From Bacteroidia bacterium (lineage in GTDB: Bacteria; Bacteroidota; Bacteroidia; J057), in NCBI GenBank assembly GCA_030430575.1, contig JAUIKF010000021.1, positions 1-64,000 of the forward strand: DNA of 64,000 bases, read 5' to 3'. The notes beneath the pieces are model-generated. The model saw only the letters and a program-made list of their open reading frames with translations, did not search any database and was not told the DNA's origin. This document shows positions 1-8,779 of this stretch, one piece after another. Within the stretch, counting starts at the first letter, position 1; each line of letters opens with the position of its first letter. The position numbers and the translations under genes were made by a program.

Positions 1-221
1 AAAGTTCGTTATCTTCGAACAGGTAGTGAGATCTGTCATTTTTTTTGTTTAAGCACCTTAAAGATGCCTAATTTCTCACTACCGTTTTTCTTTTTCTAAA
101 GGGGGACAGATCGCAACTGCGCCCAATTGAGGTTGAACTTGAGTTTGCACTTGAGGTTGTATTTGATCTTTTCTGATGGCCAAATTCACACATTCTCTCC
201 TTATTTTCTTATTTTCGTAAG
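1..221. other. Intergenic leader with inverted repeat and word tract
   Basis: No complete gene is visible. A 10-bp inverted repeat (GGTAGTGAGA at 22-31, TCTCACTACC at 74-83) brackets an AT-rich loop. From about 130 to 170 there is a tract built from TTGAACTTGAGTTT-like words, the same vocabulary seen near 23.8, 28.6, 40.3 and 41.0 kb. A minus-strand ATG at 39 opens toward the window edge, but only 13 codons are visible, so no gene is called. Confidence 0.4.
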
Positions 222-1859
222 ATGATGAATCTCTTCAAGTGGATTAGTTTTTTTTCCTTGCTTATCAGCTGCTTTTGCGGCTTTTCTCAAACCGACCCTA
301 ACACCAAGAATGCCCGCAAAGACCTGATACTGGGCATGGGCATTACCGGAACGGGTTTTTATGGCGACCTCAATTATAGCCCTGAGGGGCTGTTTGATAG
401 TGATTTTTTTAGTTTTTATCCAGGCTTTGACCTCTCGCTGCGCTCGGACGCGCCGCGCAGGCTGCTGCCCATGCTTCATCTGGGCTACGCCAAATTTGTG
501 GCGCAGAACCCTGACCTGCTGCCTGTCATGCATCCTGGGACCGATCCCCTTGATCCGCCTTTGTCTATCCAGCCCAATACCTACGCCGAGACGGCCATCG
601 TCTATGGAGAAATAGGCCTGCATCTCAATGTGGTCAGGCGCTACGCGCAGTTCAGACCCTATATGGAGGTGAGCCTTGGCGTTTTGACCTTTTCGCCGCA
701 GAGTGAAACGGGGATTCCCCTCGTGCGCCGTCGGTCCACCCGTGCACCTTCGGAACAGACCTTCGAAGCGATCACCGTTTCCATGCCCCTCAGCGCAGGC
801 CTAGACATCAACCTCAGCCGCAAAATCGGCCTGAATCTCGCCTATACCTATCGGTTTCTGGGGTCTGATTACCTCGACAATATCGCCGACTTGGGGCTAC
901 ACGAAGGGCGCGACCGCCTGCATAGCCTGCGGCTAGGCGCCAACTTCCGCCTCTTCGACTCGGGGAGCTCCGAACCTGTGCGCAAAAGAGTGCCGAGGAA
1001 AGATGTCCTCGCTTCGGGCAATACGCCAGACCGCGACGAGTCCAGCGGCCAGCTAGACCCGCAACTGACCATTGCTGCGAATGCGGGCAGAGATACGGTG
1101 GCATTACCTGCCAGTACACCAGATTGTGATAGCTTGATCGACTATTATGAGGCGCGCCTCGCCGAGCTGCGTGCCGAGCGAGATCAGTATAAGAACATGG
1201 CCGAGACCATCGCCGATGAGTCCAGTCAGTTTCGCAGAGAGGTGGATTCGCTCCAGCAGCGTATCCAGGGTGAATTGATTTCCCTAAACGAGGAACTCAC
1301 CAAGGCACGCATCAAAGATGGCGTGACGGTGCGTGAACTGGAGGCCTTGCGCGTTCGAGTCAATGAAATGGAAGCTGAGCAACGAGCCAATGAAGCACAA
1401 GACATGGGAGATGTGACCTCTATGAGTGTGGTCAAAGCGGAGAATGTGAAGTTATTAGGAGAAATAGAAAAGCTAAAGGAAGAAATGCAGTTGTTGCAGA
1501 AAGGGGCTGCGTTGGAGACCATGATGACGCCGTTTTTGGCGCGTTCGGGTGCCGTACAGTTGCGGGAGTTCACCTTGGTGTTTGAAGCTGACCCTCAGCC
1601 ACTTATCGATAAAACGATCAGTCATTTTGCCCACCTTGGCTATAGCTATACGGGCCTCGACCAGTGGCTCAATTACCGCAATGTACGCTTGCTCAGGATG
1701 AGCACCCAAGCCTACGACATCCACCTCAATAGCGACAAGGAAAATAGCAAATACCAGGTCCGCTTCAGGCTCCGCGACAACCGCCAGTTGCCTATTGAAC
1801 AAATGGCCAAGGAAGCTGAGAAAGCCCATACTTACTTCAAAGAGTTATTAGGTATTTAA
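222..1859 (+). CDS. Exported envelope protein, beta-barrel-like N-terminal half plus coiled coil
   Basis: A 545-residue protein of unknown function. A hydrophobic signal sequence covers residues 1-23; it can be read as a signal peptidase I site after FSQ or as a lipobox (LISC, Cys17). Residues about 34-245 are rich in alternating strands with glycine/aromatic turns, resembling Bacteroidota outer-membrane barrel domains. Residues about 300-425 are strongly charged heptads (coiled coil), followed by a compact C-terminal domain (about 440-545) with no recognised signature. The start could be either of the two adjacent ATGs at 222 and 225. Transcription is probably monocistronic: the next gene begins 66 bases downstream behind an AT-rich tract. 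A peptidoglycan-spanning or scaffold role is possible but is inference. Confidence 0.7.
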   Translation: MMNLFKWISFFSLLISCFCGFSQTDPNTKNARKDLILGMGITGTGFYGDLNYSPEGLFDSDFFSFYPGFDLSLRSDAPRRLLPMLHLGYAKFVAQNPDLLPVMHPGTDPLDPPLSIQPNTYAETAIVYGEIGLHLNVVRRYAQFRPYMEVSLGVLTFSPQSETGIPLVRRRSTRAPSEQTFEAITVSMPLSAGLDINLSRKIGLNLAYTYRFLGSDYLDNIADLGLHEGRDRLHSLRLGANFRLFDSGSSEPVRKRVPRKDVLASGNTPDRDESSGQLDPQLTIAANAGRDTVALPASTPDCDSLIDYYEARLAELRAERDQYKNMAETIADESSQFRREVDSLQQRIQGELISLNEELTKARIKDGVTVRELEALRVRVNEMEAEQRANEAQDMGDVTSMSVVKAENVKLLGEIEKLKEEMQLLQKGAALETMMTPFLARSGAVQLREFTLVFEADPQPLIDKTISHFAHLGYSYTGLDQWLNYRNVRLLRMSTQAYDIHLNSDKENSKYQVRFRLRDNRQLPIEQMAKEAEKAHTYFKELLGI

Positions 1860-1925
1860 GCAAAAAATCAACCTTTTAGGTGGGAAGAGATTATTAATTG
1901 ATAGATGAATAATAACTAATTCTTA

Positions 1926-3026
1926 ATGCAAGATCTCCTCTCAATAGAAGCTTGGGGCCTCGGGCTTCACAGTCCCCTGACCATTGCAGGGCCTTGCAGC
2001 GCCGAGAGCGCGGCACAGGTCTCACAGACATTGGATCTGCTGGCAGAGCAGTCAGTGGATGTGTTTCGCGCAGGCATCTGGAAGCCGCGCACCCGCCCCA
2101 ACTCCTTTGAGGGCGTGGGAACTGTGGGATTGAAATGGCTAAAGGATGCAGGGCTAAAACATGGCAAGCCTGTCTGTGTGGAAGTAGCCAATGTCAAACA
2201 TGTCCATGAAGCCTTGGCACATGGCATTGATATCCTCTGGGTGGGCGCACGCACCACCACCAATCCTTTTGCAGTGCAAGAGATTGCAGATGCGCTGGAA
2301 GGCATTGACATCCCCGTGATTGTCAAAAACCCCGTGAATCCAGACCTCGAGTTGTGGATAGGGGCGATAGAACGCCTCTATCGGGCTGGCATCACCAAGT
2401 TAGCAGCTATTCATCGAGGCTTTTCTACCTATGACAAATCGAAATACCGCAATCGTCCACATTGGGAGATTCCCATTGAATTGCGTCGTCGGTTGCCCGA
2501 GCTTCCGCTTCTGTGTGACCCCAGTCATATCTGTGGGCGGCGTGACCTGATTCCAGGCGTAGCCCAAGAAGCTCTTGACCTGAATTTTGACGGACTGATG
2601 ATCGAGTCTCATGTCAATCCGGATGTGGCCTTGAGTGATGCCAAGCAGCAGTTGACACCTGCTGCGCTCAGCCAAGTATTGGCAAGCCTTGTCTACCGTC
2701 AACCTGATACGGAGGACCCCATTTTCCACAATAAACTAGAGCGATTCAGGGGAGAAATCGACAAACTGGATCGCGAGTGGATTGATATTTTGAGCAAAAG
2801 GATGGAGATCGTGCGGGAAATTGGGCATTACAAAAAAGCTAATAACGTGGCCATCCTCCAGGCTGCCCGTTGGAATGAAATCATAGAGACACGCCTGGCG
2901 CAAGGCATTCCACTAGACCTGGGAGAGAATTTTCTCCTCACCCTCTTGCAATCTATCCATAGTGAGTCTATCCGCAATCAAGCCCATGTGATGAATGGAG
3001 CTGAAGAAGTGATTAAGGTTCAATAG
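1926..3026 (+). CDS. Bifunctional 3-deoxy-7-phosphoheptulonate synthase / chorismate mutase
   Basis: Catalyses the entry step of the shikimate pathway (phosphoenolpyruvate + erythrose 4-phosphate to DAHP) and the chorismate-to-prephenate branch step. Residues 1-about 265 are a type I-beta (KDO8P-synthase-like) DAHP synthase: AGPCSAES at 21-28, FRAGIWKPRTRP, the WVGARTTTNPF segment, and the DPSHICGRRDL metal/substrate loop are all visible. Residues about 270-366 are an AroQ-type all-helical chorismate mutase (RFRGEIDKLDREWIDILSKR ... IGHYKK). The order synthase-mutase is the usual fusion in Bacteroidota, where the mutase domain also serves allosteric control. The 366-residue length is normal. 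No other aromatic pathway gene lies alongside. Confidence 0.93.
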   Translation: MQDLLSIEAWGLGLHSPLTIAGPCSAESAAQVSQTLDLLAEQSVDVFRAGIWKPRTRPNSFEGVGTVGLKWLKDAGLKHGKPVCVEVANVKHVHEALAHGIDILWVGARTTTNPFAVQEIADALEGIDIPVIVKNPVNPDLELWIGAIERLYRAGITKLAAIHRGFSTYDKSKYRNRPHWEIPIELRRRLPELPLLCDPSHICGRRDLIPGVAQEALDLNFDGLMIESHVNPDVALSDAKQQLTPAALSQVLASLVYRQPDTEDPIFHNKLERFRGEIDKLDREWIDILSKRMEIVREIGHYKKANNVAILQAARWNEIIETRLAQGIPLDLGENFLLTLLQSIHSESIRNQAHVMNGAEEVIKVQ

Positions 3027-3039
3027 AGGTTCAAAGGTT

Positions 3040-3195
3040 GAGTCCACTCCAGAAAGTCAAATTTGACTTTTTCCTTGATTGCGATGGACTAAAGTCCAGT
3101 CGCAATAGTTCTTTGCCTGTCATTTTTTACTATTGCGACTGGGTTTCAACCCGTCGCAATAAGGCAAACTCCTTTAAAAAGGAGTTTCTGAAGTC
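3040..3195. repeat. Family A intergenic repeat: two adjacent hairpins
   Basis: Two near-perfect stem-loops in tandem. The first pairs ATTGCGATGGACT with GTCCAGTCGCAAT around an AAA loop; the second pairs ATTGCGACTGGG with ACCCGTCGCAAT around TTTCA. A shorter AAACTCCTTT/AAAGGAGTTT hairpin follows. Related copies lie near 12.34-12.76, 18.98-19.12, 35.15-35.48 and 51.23-51.35 kb. Loop sequences (GTTTCAAC, CTTTAGT) are conserved between copies. The region is open in one frame for 110 codons, but the peptide is just the translated repeat. Confidence 0.8.
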
Positions 3196-3289
3196 GACTC
3201 AGGGTTTAAGAGGTAATTCACTCTTTATCTGGGACTTTTTGACTGGAGAAAGAATTAGCCATAGATTACACGGATTCACACAGATTTTT

Positions 3290-3391
3290 CTTATAATTCG
3301 TCCCAATCAAGCAATACAATCAATAGAGTTGAACGACTTGAACGTTGAACCCTTCTTCTCCTCTTCTTGAACCCTTGAACGACTTAATCCC
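3290..3391. repeat. Tract of TTGAACGACTTGAACG-type words
   Basis: A run of degenerate TTGAAC(G)-containing words leads directly into the TTG start codon of the CHAT gene. The same vocabulary reappears at 51.36-51.38 kb. Just before it (3250-3290) is a short stretch of the 'ATTACACGGATTCACACAG' vocabulary, which recurs at 16.67, 58.57-58.65 and 63.25 kb. Confidence 0.5.
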
Positions 3392-6300
3392 TTGAACGCT
3401 TCTTCCCCCCTCCCCGTCATTCTCCTCGCCTTTGCGGACTACCGCACCAACGAAGAGCTCCATCTACGTGAATTGGGAGCGGAGCAAGATGAGATAGTTT
3501 CGGCATTAAAAGCAGCAGAAGAAGCGAAACTGTGCAAGGTGGTGCAGATCGCTGACGCCACCGTAAAAAAAATCACGGATGCTTTCAGTGATTATGACGT
3601 AGTCGTTTTTCACTATGGGGGCCATGCCAATGGCTATAGTTTGCTGATGGAAAAGGCAGCCAATGCAGAGGAATTAGCCGTCTTTTTGGGAAAACAACCT
3701 TCCTTACAGCTTGTCTTTCTCAACGGCTGTGCCACAGGGCCACAGGCCAAGGCCTTACTCAGAGAAGGCGTGCCCTTGGTCATTGCCACCTCAAAAGCCA
3801 TCAATGATAGGGTAGCACGAGAATTTTCTGTGAGTTTTTATGCCCAATTAGGAAAGGGGAAAAATATTGAAACGGCCTATGCGCATTACCCCTATCAATA
3901 TAGCATCACGCACAAAGATAAATCCGAGGGGGAAAGATTACGGGGCCTGTATTTCAGGAAAATGCCCGCAAGCCTCATCGAGCGCGTACCCTGGGACCTG
4001 TATCATACCCCTGGGGCAGAAGTCGCTAAAGAATGGAATCTTCCCTTGGTAGCGGGAGATCCGCTTTTTGGTTTACCCCCCATCTACCCTATCTACGACC
4101 TTCCCGAACATCCTTTTCGCTATTTAAAATGGTTTGAACCCGAACATGCGGAGGTTTTTTTTGGGCGGTCTCACCAGATACGGGAGCTATTTAAGAAACT
4201 CACAGAAGCCCATATGCCGCCCATCAGTTTATTATTTGGGAAGACAGGGGTGGGCAAATCATCTCTTTTGCATGCGGGCCTTTTTCCGCGATTGAAGCCT
4301 GCACATCATGTGGAGTATGTGCGCCGTGACCCTTCCCTGGGGTTGCTTGGAACCCTGTTACAAAAACTGGATGGAACAGCTTTAAAGGAAGTATGGCTTG
4401 ATTGGGAAGCATCAGAGAATAAACCGTTGATCGTCATCCTGGATCAGGCAGAAGAGGTGTTTCACCGGCCCATGACAGAGGTGCCTCCCCAAGCGGAATT
4501 GGAACTATTCACCCAAGCCCTCAAAACTGCCTTTGGGGACCCCACCAACCGTCCTTCAGGAAAGCTCCTATTGAGCTATCGCAAAGAATACCATGCTGAA
4601 ATCGACAAAGCCTTAAGTATTAAGAAAATAGCGCGCAGCAAAACTTTTTTAGAGCCGTTAAAAATGGCGGATATTGAAGCCGCGGTTACAGGCATTACGG
4701 ATGCGGAGCGTTGCAAGGCGCAATATGGTCTCACAGTCGAAGAGGGGCTGGCGTCCACTATTGCACATGATTTATTGGCGGATTCCCGCTCGGCTATTGC
4801 ACCTGTATTGCAAATTTTACTGACGAATTTATGGGAAGCAGCGATCAAAGAAGATAGTATCCACCCTGCCTTTACCCAGGAAAGCTACCGTGCGCGCAAA
4901 CGTCAGGGCCTTTTATTGGCAGACTTCCTCGATCGACAAATATCCTGGCTAGCGGAGCAGCACCCCGACGCGGTGGCGTCTGGTCTGGCGTTAGACCTGC
5001 TACATTACTTCACCACGCCAGGAGGCACCTCAGCGCGACAGGCCCGCACGGACCTATCGGAACGCTATTCACACTTAGCGGAAGGGGTATCGAAATTATT
5101 GCAAGACTTGGTAGATGCGTATTTATTGGTGGAAAATGGGGCAGAATACCTGAGCCTGGCGCATGATACCCTGGCACCGCTGGTGCGTACACGTCATGAA
5201 CTTTCTGACCTGCCTGGCCAACGTGCCGACCGCCTATTGCGCAGTGCTATGCGTGAATACCTCTTAGGGGAGTCATCTGCATTGCTTGACCTTTCCGAGA
5301 TTCACATCGTTGAGAAAGGGCTTCCTGGTCGTCATATGTTGGATAAAAATGAAAAGGAATTACTCGCTGAAAGCCAGGCACTTGCTGAAAATATGGCAAG
5401 CAAGGAAGCAGCAGAGGCCAAAGTCTTAGAAGCGCTCCAACTGGTGGATCAAGACCCCACCAAAAGCTTTGAACTGGCGAAGGCAGCATGGTCACAGGAC
5501 CCTACCAGCAAGAGCTTTACAGCTATGCATCAGGCGTTTTACAAGCAACAATTTGTCTACCACAACCAACGCTACGCTTCCCCACCCTATCGTGAAATCA
5601 CGCACTTCGATGACTATATCGACTTTGCCGATTTTCATCCCGATGGCCAACGCATCATCAGTGCCTCCAAAGACCAAATGGTGCGCATCTGGGATTTGCA
5701 AGGCAATGAATTATTCCATTTTTCTCCCCATCAAGCGCGCACTTATTCCGCCAAATTCTCTCCGAATGGAAAGTACCTCGTGACAGCAGGGGCAGAAGGA
5801 GTGGCAAAAGTATGGGAGGTGGGCGTTGAAATGACCTTGCTGGTAGAGTTGGCCCATGAAGATAGCGTCAAGTATGCTGAATTCTCTCCTAATAATGAAC
5901 TGATCGTCACCGCTTCTGTAGACAAAACTGCCAAGGTATGGACCTTGGAAGGCAAGCTCATCGACACGATGGCGGGACATACCGATCGCGTCAACTTTGC
6001 CACCTTTACCCCAGACAGCCGCTACATCATCACCGTATCCAATGACCAACAGGTAAGGGTGTGGAATCGTTTTGCCCGATTTGGTGTGCCGATCCAGATG
6101 CTTGGTCCCCCTCAAAAGCCCAAAAGCTTACCCATCCAACATCACGATCCTATTCTATGCTGTGCAGTTTCTTCTCATAACCCCTTTGAAGCTCATTCTA
6201 ATAAATACCTGGTCGCTACGGCTTCTTTTGACGGAACTGTAACCCTCTATAAAGACTCCCTTGCGCGTGAATTTCATACCTATACCCATGGAGATTATTC

Positions 6301-6970
6301 AAGGACTGAAAAGGCGGATATGACAGTGCTTGATAAACACACAGACCGCGTGCATTATGTCACTTTTTCGCCTGATGGACAGTATCTGGTAACGACGGCC
6401 TGGGATACCACCATCCGTTTGTGGGACTTGGAAGGCACGGAACTAGTTGTTTTAAAAGGGCATGAGCAAGGCGTGTTTTGTGCCAATTTCTCCCCAGATG
6501 GACGTTATCTGGTGAGTGCTTCTTCAGATGGGCGGTTGTTGTTGTGGAATTTACAAGCTCGGCTGATCGAAGCGGGATCGGATACACCTCAACAGCCTAT
6601 TGGTAGTACGCTAATAAGCGGCAACCTTTTTCCTGAAATCCACAAGCCTTTCCCTGACGGAAGTGGCTACGTCACTTATCAGACCAACAATGCACAGGTC
6701 TACGATGCCGATGGGAAGCGCTTGCGAGAACTTCCTGCCCAGCGCGGCGGCGGCGTGCCGCCTTACCTCGACATCTCCGCCGATGGCCAGTACATCCTCT
6801 TGCCCAAAGGCATGCGCGCCTGCCAGGTCTACGACCGTGAAGGCAACTCGCTCTGCGACTTTTCAGGTATCGAAAAGGCGATTGTGGCAGCTGAGTTTGG
6901 GGAAAATGATGCATACGTCGTGACGACGTATGAGGATGGAATGGTCCTGAAATGGCCATTTCGGATATGA
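3392..6970 (+). CDS. CHAT protease - nSTAND1 ATPase - WD40 conflict-system protein
   Basis: A 1192-residue signalling protein. Residues 1-190 are a caspase-like CHAT peptidase with the catalytic His in HYGGHANG (His78) and Cys in NGCATG (Cys113). Residues about 243-480 are an nSTAND1 NTPase: an AEVFFGR segment, Walker A GKTGVGKS (283-290) and Walker B PLIVILDQAEE (345-355). A winged-helix-like linker ends in YLSLAHDTLAPLVR (585-599), then a helical stretch, then about nine WD40 units from residue 735 to the end (SPDGQYLV, VRIWDL, LRLWDLE-type motifs). In known STAND systems the repeats sense a trigger, the ATPase oligomerises and the protease effector is switched on, often causing cell death. 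The only start between the in-frame stop at 3368 and the CHAT core is TTG at 3392; no in-frame ATG occurs before residue 86. The target is unknown. Confidence 0.92.
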   Translation: MNASSPLPVILLAFADYRTNEELHLRELGAEQDEIVSALKAAEEAKLCKVVQIADATVKKITDAFSDYDVVVFHYGGHANGYSLLMEKAANAEELAVFLGKQPSLQLVFLNGCATGPQAKALLREGVPLVIATSKAINDRVAREFSVSFYAQLGKGKNIETAYAHYPYQYSITHKDKSEGERLRGLYFRKMPASLIERVPWDLYHTPGAEVAKEWNLPLVAGDPLFGLPPIYPIYDLPEHPFRYLKWFEPEHAEVFFGRSHQIRELFKKLTEAHMPPISLLFGKTGVGKSSLLHAGLFPRLKPAHHVEYVRRDPSLGLLGTLLQKLDGTALKEVWLDWEASENKPLIVILDQAEEVFHRPMTEVPPQAELELFTQALKTAFGDPTNRPSGKLLLSYRKEYHAEIDKALSIKKIARSKTFLEPLKMADIEAAVTGITDAERCKAQYGLTVEEGLASTIAHDLLADSRSAIAPVLQILLTNLWEAAIKEDSIHPAFTQESYRARKRQGLLLADFLDRQISWLAEQHPDAVASGLALDLLHYFTTPGGTSARQARTDLSERYSHLAEGVSKLLQDLVDAYLLVENGAEYLSLAHDTLAPLVRTRHELSDLPGQRADRLLRSAMREYLLGESSALLDLSEIHIVEKGLPGRHMLDKNEKELLAESQALAENMASKEAAEAKVLEALQLVDQDPTKSFELAKAAWSQDPTSKSFTAMHQAFYKQQFVYHNQRYASPPYREITHFDDYIDFADFHPDGQRIISASKDQMVRIWDLQGNELFHFSPHQARTYSAKFSPNGKYLVTAGAEGVAKVWEVGVEMTLLVELAHEDSVKYAEFSPNNELIVTASVDKTAKVWTLEGKLIDTMAGHTDRVNFATFTPDSRYIITVSNDQQVRVWNRFARFGVPIQMLGPPQKPKSLPIQHHDPILCCAVSSHNPFEAHSNKYLVATASFDGTVTLYKDSLAREFHTYTHGDYSRTEKADMTVLDKHTDRVHYVTFSPDGQYLVTTAWDTTIRLWDLEGTELVVLKGHEQGVFCANFSPDGRYLVSASSDGRLLLWNLQARLIEAGSDTPQQPIGSTLISGNLFPEIHKPFPDGSGYVTYQTNNAQVYDADGKRLRELPAQRGGGVPPYLDISADGQYILLPKGMRACQVYDREGNSLCDFSGIEKAIVAAEFGENDAYVVTTYEDGMVLKWPFRI

Positions 6971-7085
6971 GGTTGTGTACCAATTTTTTAGTAATGATAT
7001 ACAAAGGGATGGGCTTCCTTTCATTTTTCCCAAAAGACACTTATCACCTTATTATTAACCTAAATAATACAATATTTCATTATTT

Positions 7086-7116
7086 TTTGCCTACAAAAAG
7101 GTATTAATTATATTTG
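7086..7116 (+). promoter_or_regulatory. Bacteroidota-type promoter for the abiE pair
   Basis: TTTG at 7086-7089 and TATATTTG at 7109-7116 are separated by 19 bases. This fits the Bacteroidota -33/-7 consensus (TTTG, TAnnTTTG) recognised by the primary sigma factor, and lies 24 bases before the abiEi ATG. It implies the toxin-antitoxin pair is transcribed separately from the CHAT gene. Confidence 0.75.
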
Positions 7117-7125
7117 TATTACCTT
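7098..7125. promoter_or_regulatory. Inverted repeat overlapping the -7 element (candidate AbiEi operator)
   Basis: AAGGTATTA at 7098-7106 pairs with TATTACCTT at 7117-7125 (8 of 9 positions), with the -7 box in the centre. AbiEi antitoxins are known to repress their own promoters by binding inverted repeats, so negative autoregulation here is a reasonable inference. Confidence 0.5.
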
Positions 7126-7139
7126 AAATCATACAAATA

Positions 7140-7952
7140 ATGCCTATTGATTTTTCATGGAATATGCTAAAAGACTTTTCACTAGCTGGGAATGACTGTT
7201 TTTCATTCCAGGAAGTAGTAGATAAATACCCTAAAAAAGATAGCGTTTATTTATCTAAAGTCCTTTCTAAAATGGTGGATAAAGGGATGTTGATTAAGTT
7301 GGTGCATGGGCTTTATCATATTGTTCCTTTGAATGCTAATGCAAATCATTACCTCCCTGATTGGCATTTGGTGTCCAAGTATATCATGCAAGGAAAGCCC
7401 TATTATGTAGGATACTTCTCTGCTATGGAAATTCATGGCCTGACTACCCAGCCTAGCCTGAAGGAAATTATCGTAACAGACCAGCAACCAAGTTCCTCTA
7501 CTCGAAAGATTCAAGGGATTGAGTTTCAGTTTGTCACACATATTCCAAGCAGATTTTTTGGGTATAAAAATATCTGGATCAATCAGTATGATAAGGTCAT
7601 GGTCAGTGACCTAGAAAAAACAATAGTCGATGCAGTAACTCGACCTCATCTAGGAGGAGGGATAGTGGAGATATCTAAGGCAATCTATGAATCAAGACAG
7701 GCAATAAAACGAGATACACTCTTTAAATACTTTCAACAAAATGGAAGCCAAGCCGCTATTAAACGCTATCTCTTTATCTGTGAGTTATTTCAGATAGATC
7801 CACTTTTTTCTATTCAAGATGTTCTTAGGAAACCCCAAAACAGCTATTCTCTACTTGACACCTCTGCTCCTAATCAAGGTGCAAAAAATTCAAGGTTTGG
7901 GCTAAAAATAAACCTTGACCCTGATACCTTAAAGCACGCCATATATACATGA
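7140..7952 (+). CDS. abiEi: AbiEi-type antitoxin / transcriptional repressor
   Basis: A 270-residue AbiEi homologue, antitoxin of a type IV toxin-antitoxin system. The N-terminal 60 residues form a winged helix (FSFQEVVDKYPKKDSVYLSK ... GLYHIVP). The following AbiEi core includes YVGYFSAMEIHGL and SDLEKTIVDAVTRP. Its last bases overlap the toxin start by four bases (ATGA), indicating translational coupling. In characterised AbiE systems the antitoxin both represses the operon and counteracts the toxin without a stable complex. An upstream promoter and operator-like repeat support autoregulation. Placement directly behind a CHAT-STAND-WD40 gene suggests a shared defence locus. Confidence 0.88.
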   Translation: MPIDFSWNMLKDFSLAGNDCFSFQEVVDKYPKKDSVYLSKVLSKMVDKGMLIKLVHGLYHIVPLNANANHYLPDWHLVSKYIMQGKPYYVGYFSAMEIHGLTTQPSLKEIIVTDQQPSSSTRKIQGIEFQFVTHIPSRFFGYKNIWINQYDKVMVSDLEKTIVDAVTRPHLGGGIVEISKAIYESRQAIKRDTLFKYFQQNGSQAAIKRYLFICELFQIDPLFSIQDVLRKPQNSYSLLDTSAPNQGAKNSRFGLKINLDPDTLKHAIYT

Positions 7953-8779
7953 TCAGAGCTAATATTCTTCACCAATATGCTAATAAAGATGCCGTCCGGC
8001 CCCAGCAAATCGAGAAAGATTATATGATCTCTTGGTTATTGTGGGGAATATCGAAGCATGATTTATTGAAAGATATACTAATCTTCAAAGGCGGAACCTG
8101 TCTCAAAAAGGTCTTTATCGAAGACTATCGGTATTCCGAAGACATGGACTTCACACTGGATCCAGAAATGGAAAGACCAGTTCAAAATGAGGTTATTTAT
8201 GCAGCATTTAATGAGTTGTTTGAGGAAATAGAAGAAGCCGCAAACATCGCTCTTTCCATTAATGAGGATTCAAAAGGAGTTCATGAGACAAGCCAAAGTA
8301 TTCGATTTTATATTGAATACATGGGCCCTTTAGGAGGAAAAGGGAGTCATCTAAAAGTAGATATTACCAGAGGAGAGAAACTTGAATTTGAACCTATACA
8401 AGGCCTTGTACTTCATCATTATTCTGACCTACAAGAGGAAGGAGAATATAAGGTCAAGTGTTATAGCCTGTTAGAAGTTCTTATTGAAAAAATGGTTGCA
8501 TTAATGGGTAGAACTATTCCAAGAGATCTATACGATTTTGATTATTTGACTTATCATGAAGGCATCGACCTCCAACATATCTTTTATGAATTTAATCGTA
8601 AGGCTCAGCACAAAGGCCATAACCCCCAAGACTTTGTGGAAATCGTAACAGCCAAACAAAAATCGCTTGAAAAATCCTGGAATGCGAACCTCAGCCATCA
8701 GATAAGAGAATTGCCCCAATTTAAGGAGGTATGGAGAAGGACTGGAAAGCAATTTCGTAGGTTTAAGAAGATCACCTAA
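7949..8779 (+). CDS. abiEii: AbiEii-type nucleotidyltransferase toxin
   Basis: A 276-residue AbiEii/DUF1814 toxin of the DNA polymerase beta-like nucleotidyltransferase fold. Motif I is visible as FKGGTCLKK (46-54) and RYSEDMDFTL (61-70) with the metal-binding acidic residues Asp65 and Asp67; IEKDYMISWLLW near residue 21 is typical of the family. Characterised relatives bind GTP or transfer nucleotides to tRNA acceptor ends and cause reversible growth arrest, giving abortive infection. The start overlaps the antitoxin stop. The gene is full length with catalytic residues intact, so it should be functional. The stop codon runs straight into a terminator-like hairpin. Confidence 0.88.
   Translation: MIRANILHQYANKDAVRPQQIEKDYMISWLLWGISKHDLLKDILIFKGGTCLKKVFIEDYRYSEDMDFTLDPEMERPVQNEVIYAAFNELFEEIEEAANIALSINEDSKGVHETSQSIRFYIEYMGPLGGKGSHLKVDITRGEKLEFEPIQGLVLHHYSDLQEEGEYKVKCYSLLEVLIEKMVALMGRTIPRDLYDFDYLTYHEGIDLQHIFYEFNRKAQHKGHNPQDFVEIVTAKQKSLEKSWNANLSHQIRELPQFKEVWRRTGKQFRRFKKIT

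Noticed and set aside
1-39. Possible minus-strand gene starting with ATG at 39 and leaving the window
   Set aside because: Only 13 codons are visible, too few to support a call.
3055-3165. CRISPR-like repeat (GTTTCAACCC core with inverted arms)
   Set aside because: Units occur singly or as two different hairpins, without regularly spaced identical repeats, spacers or cas genes.
3038-3370. 110-codon open frame between the DAHP synthase and CHAT genes
   Set aside because: It is the translation of a family A double hairpin and word tracts, which recur non-coding elsewhere.
5000-5500. Possible frameshift or truncation in the CHAT-STAND-WD40 gene between ATPase and WD40 parts
   Set aside because: The frame is continuous from 3392 to 6970 and the linker resembles that of intact nSTAND1-WD40 proteins.
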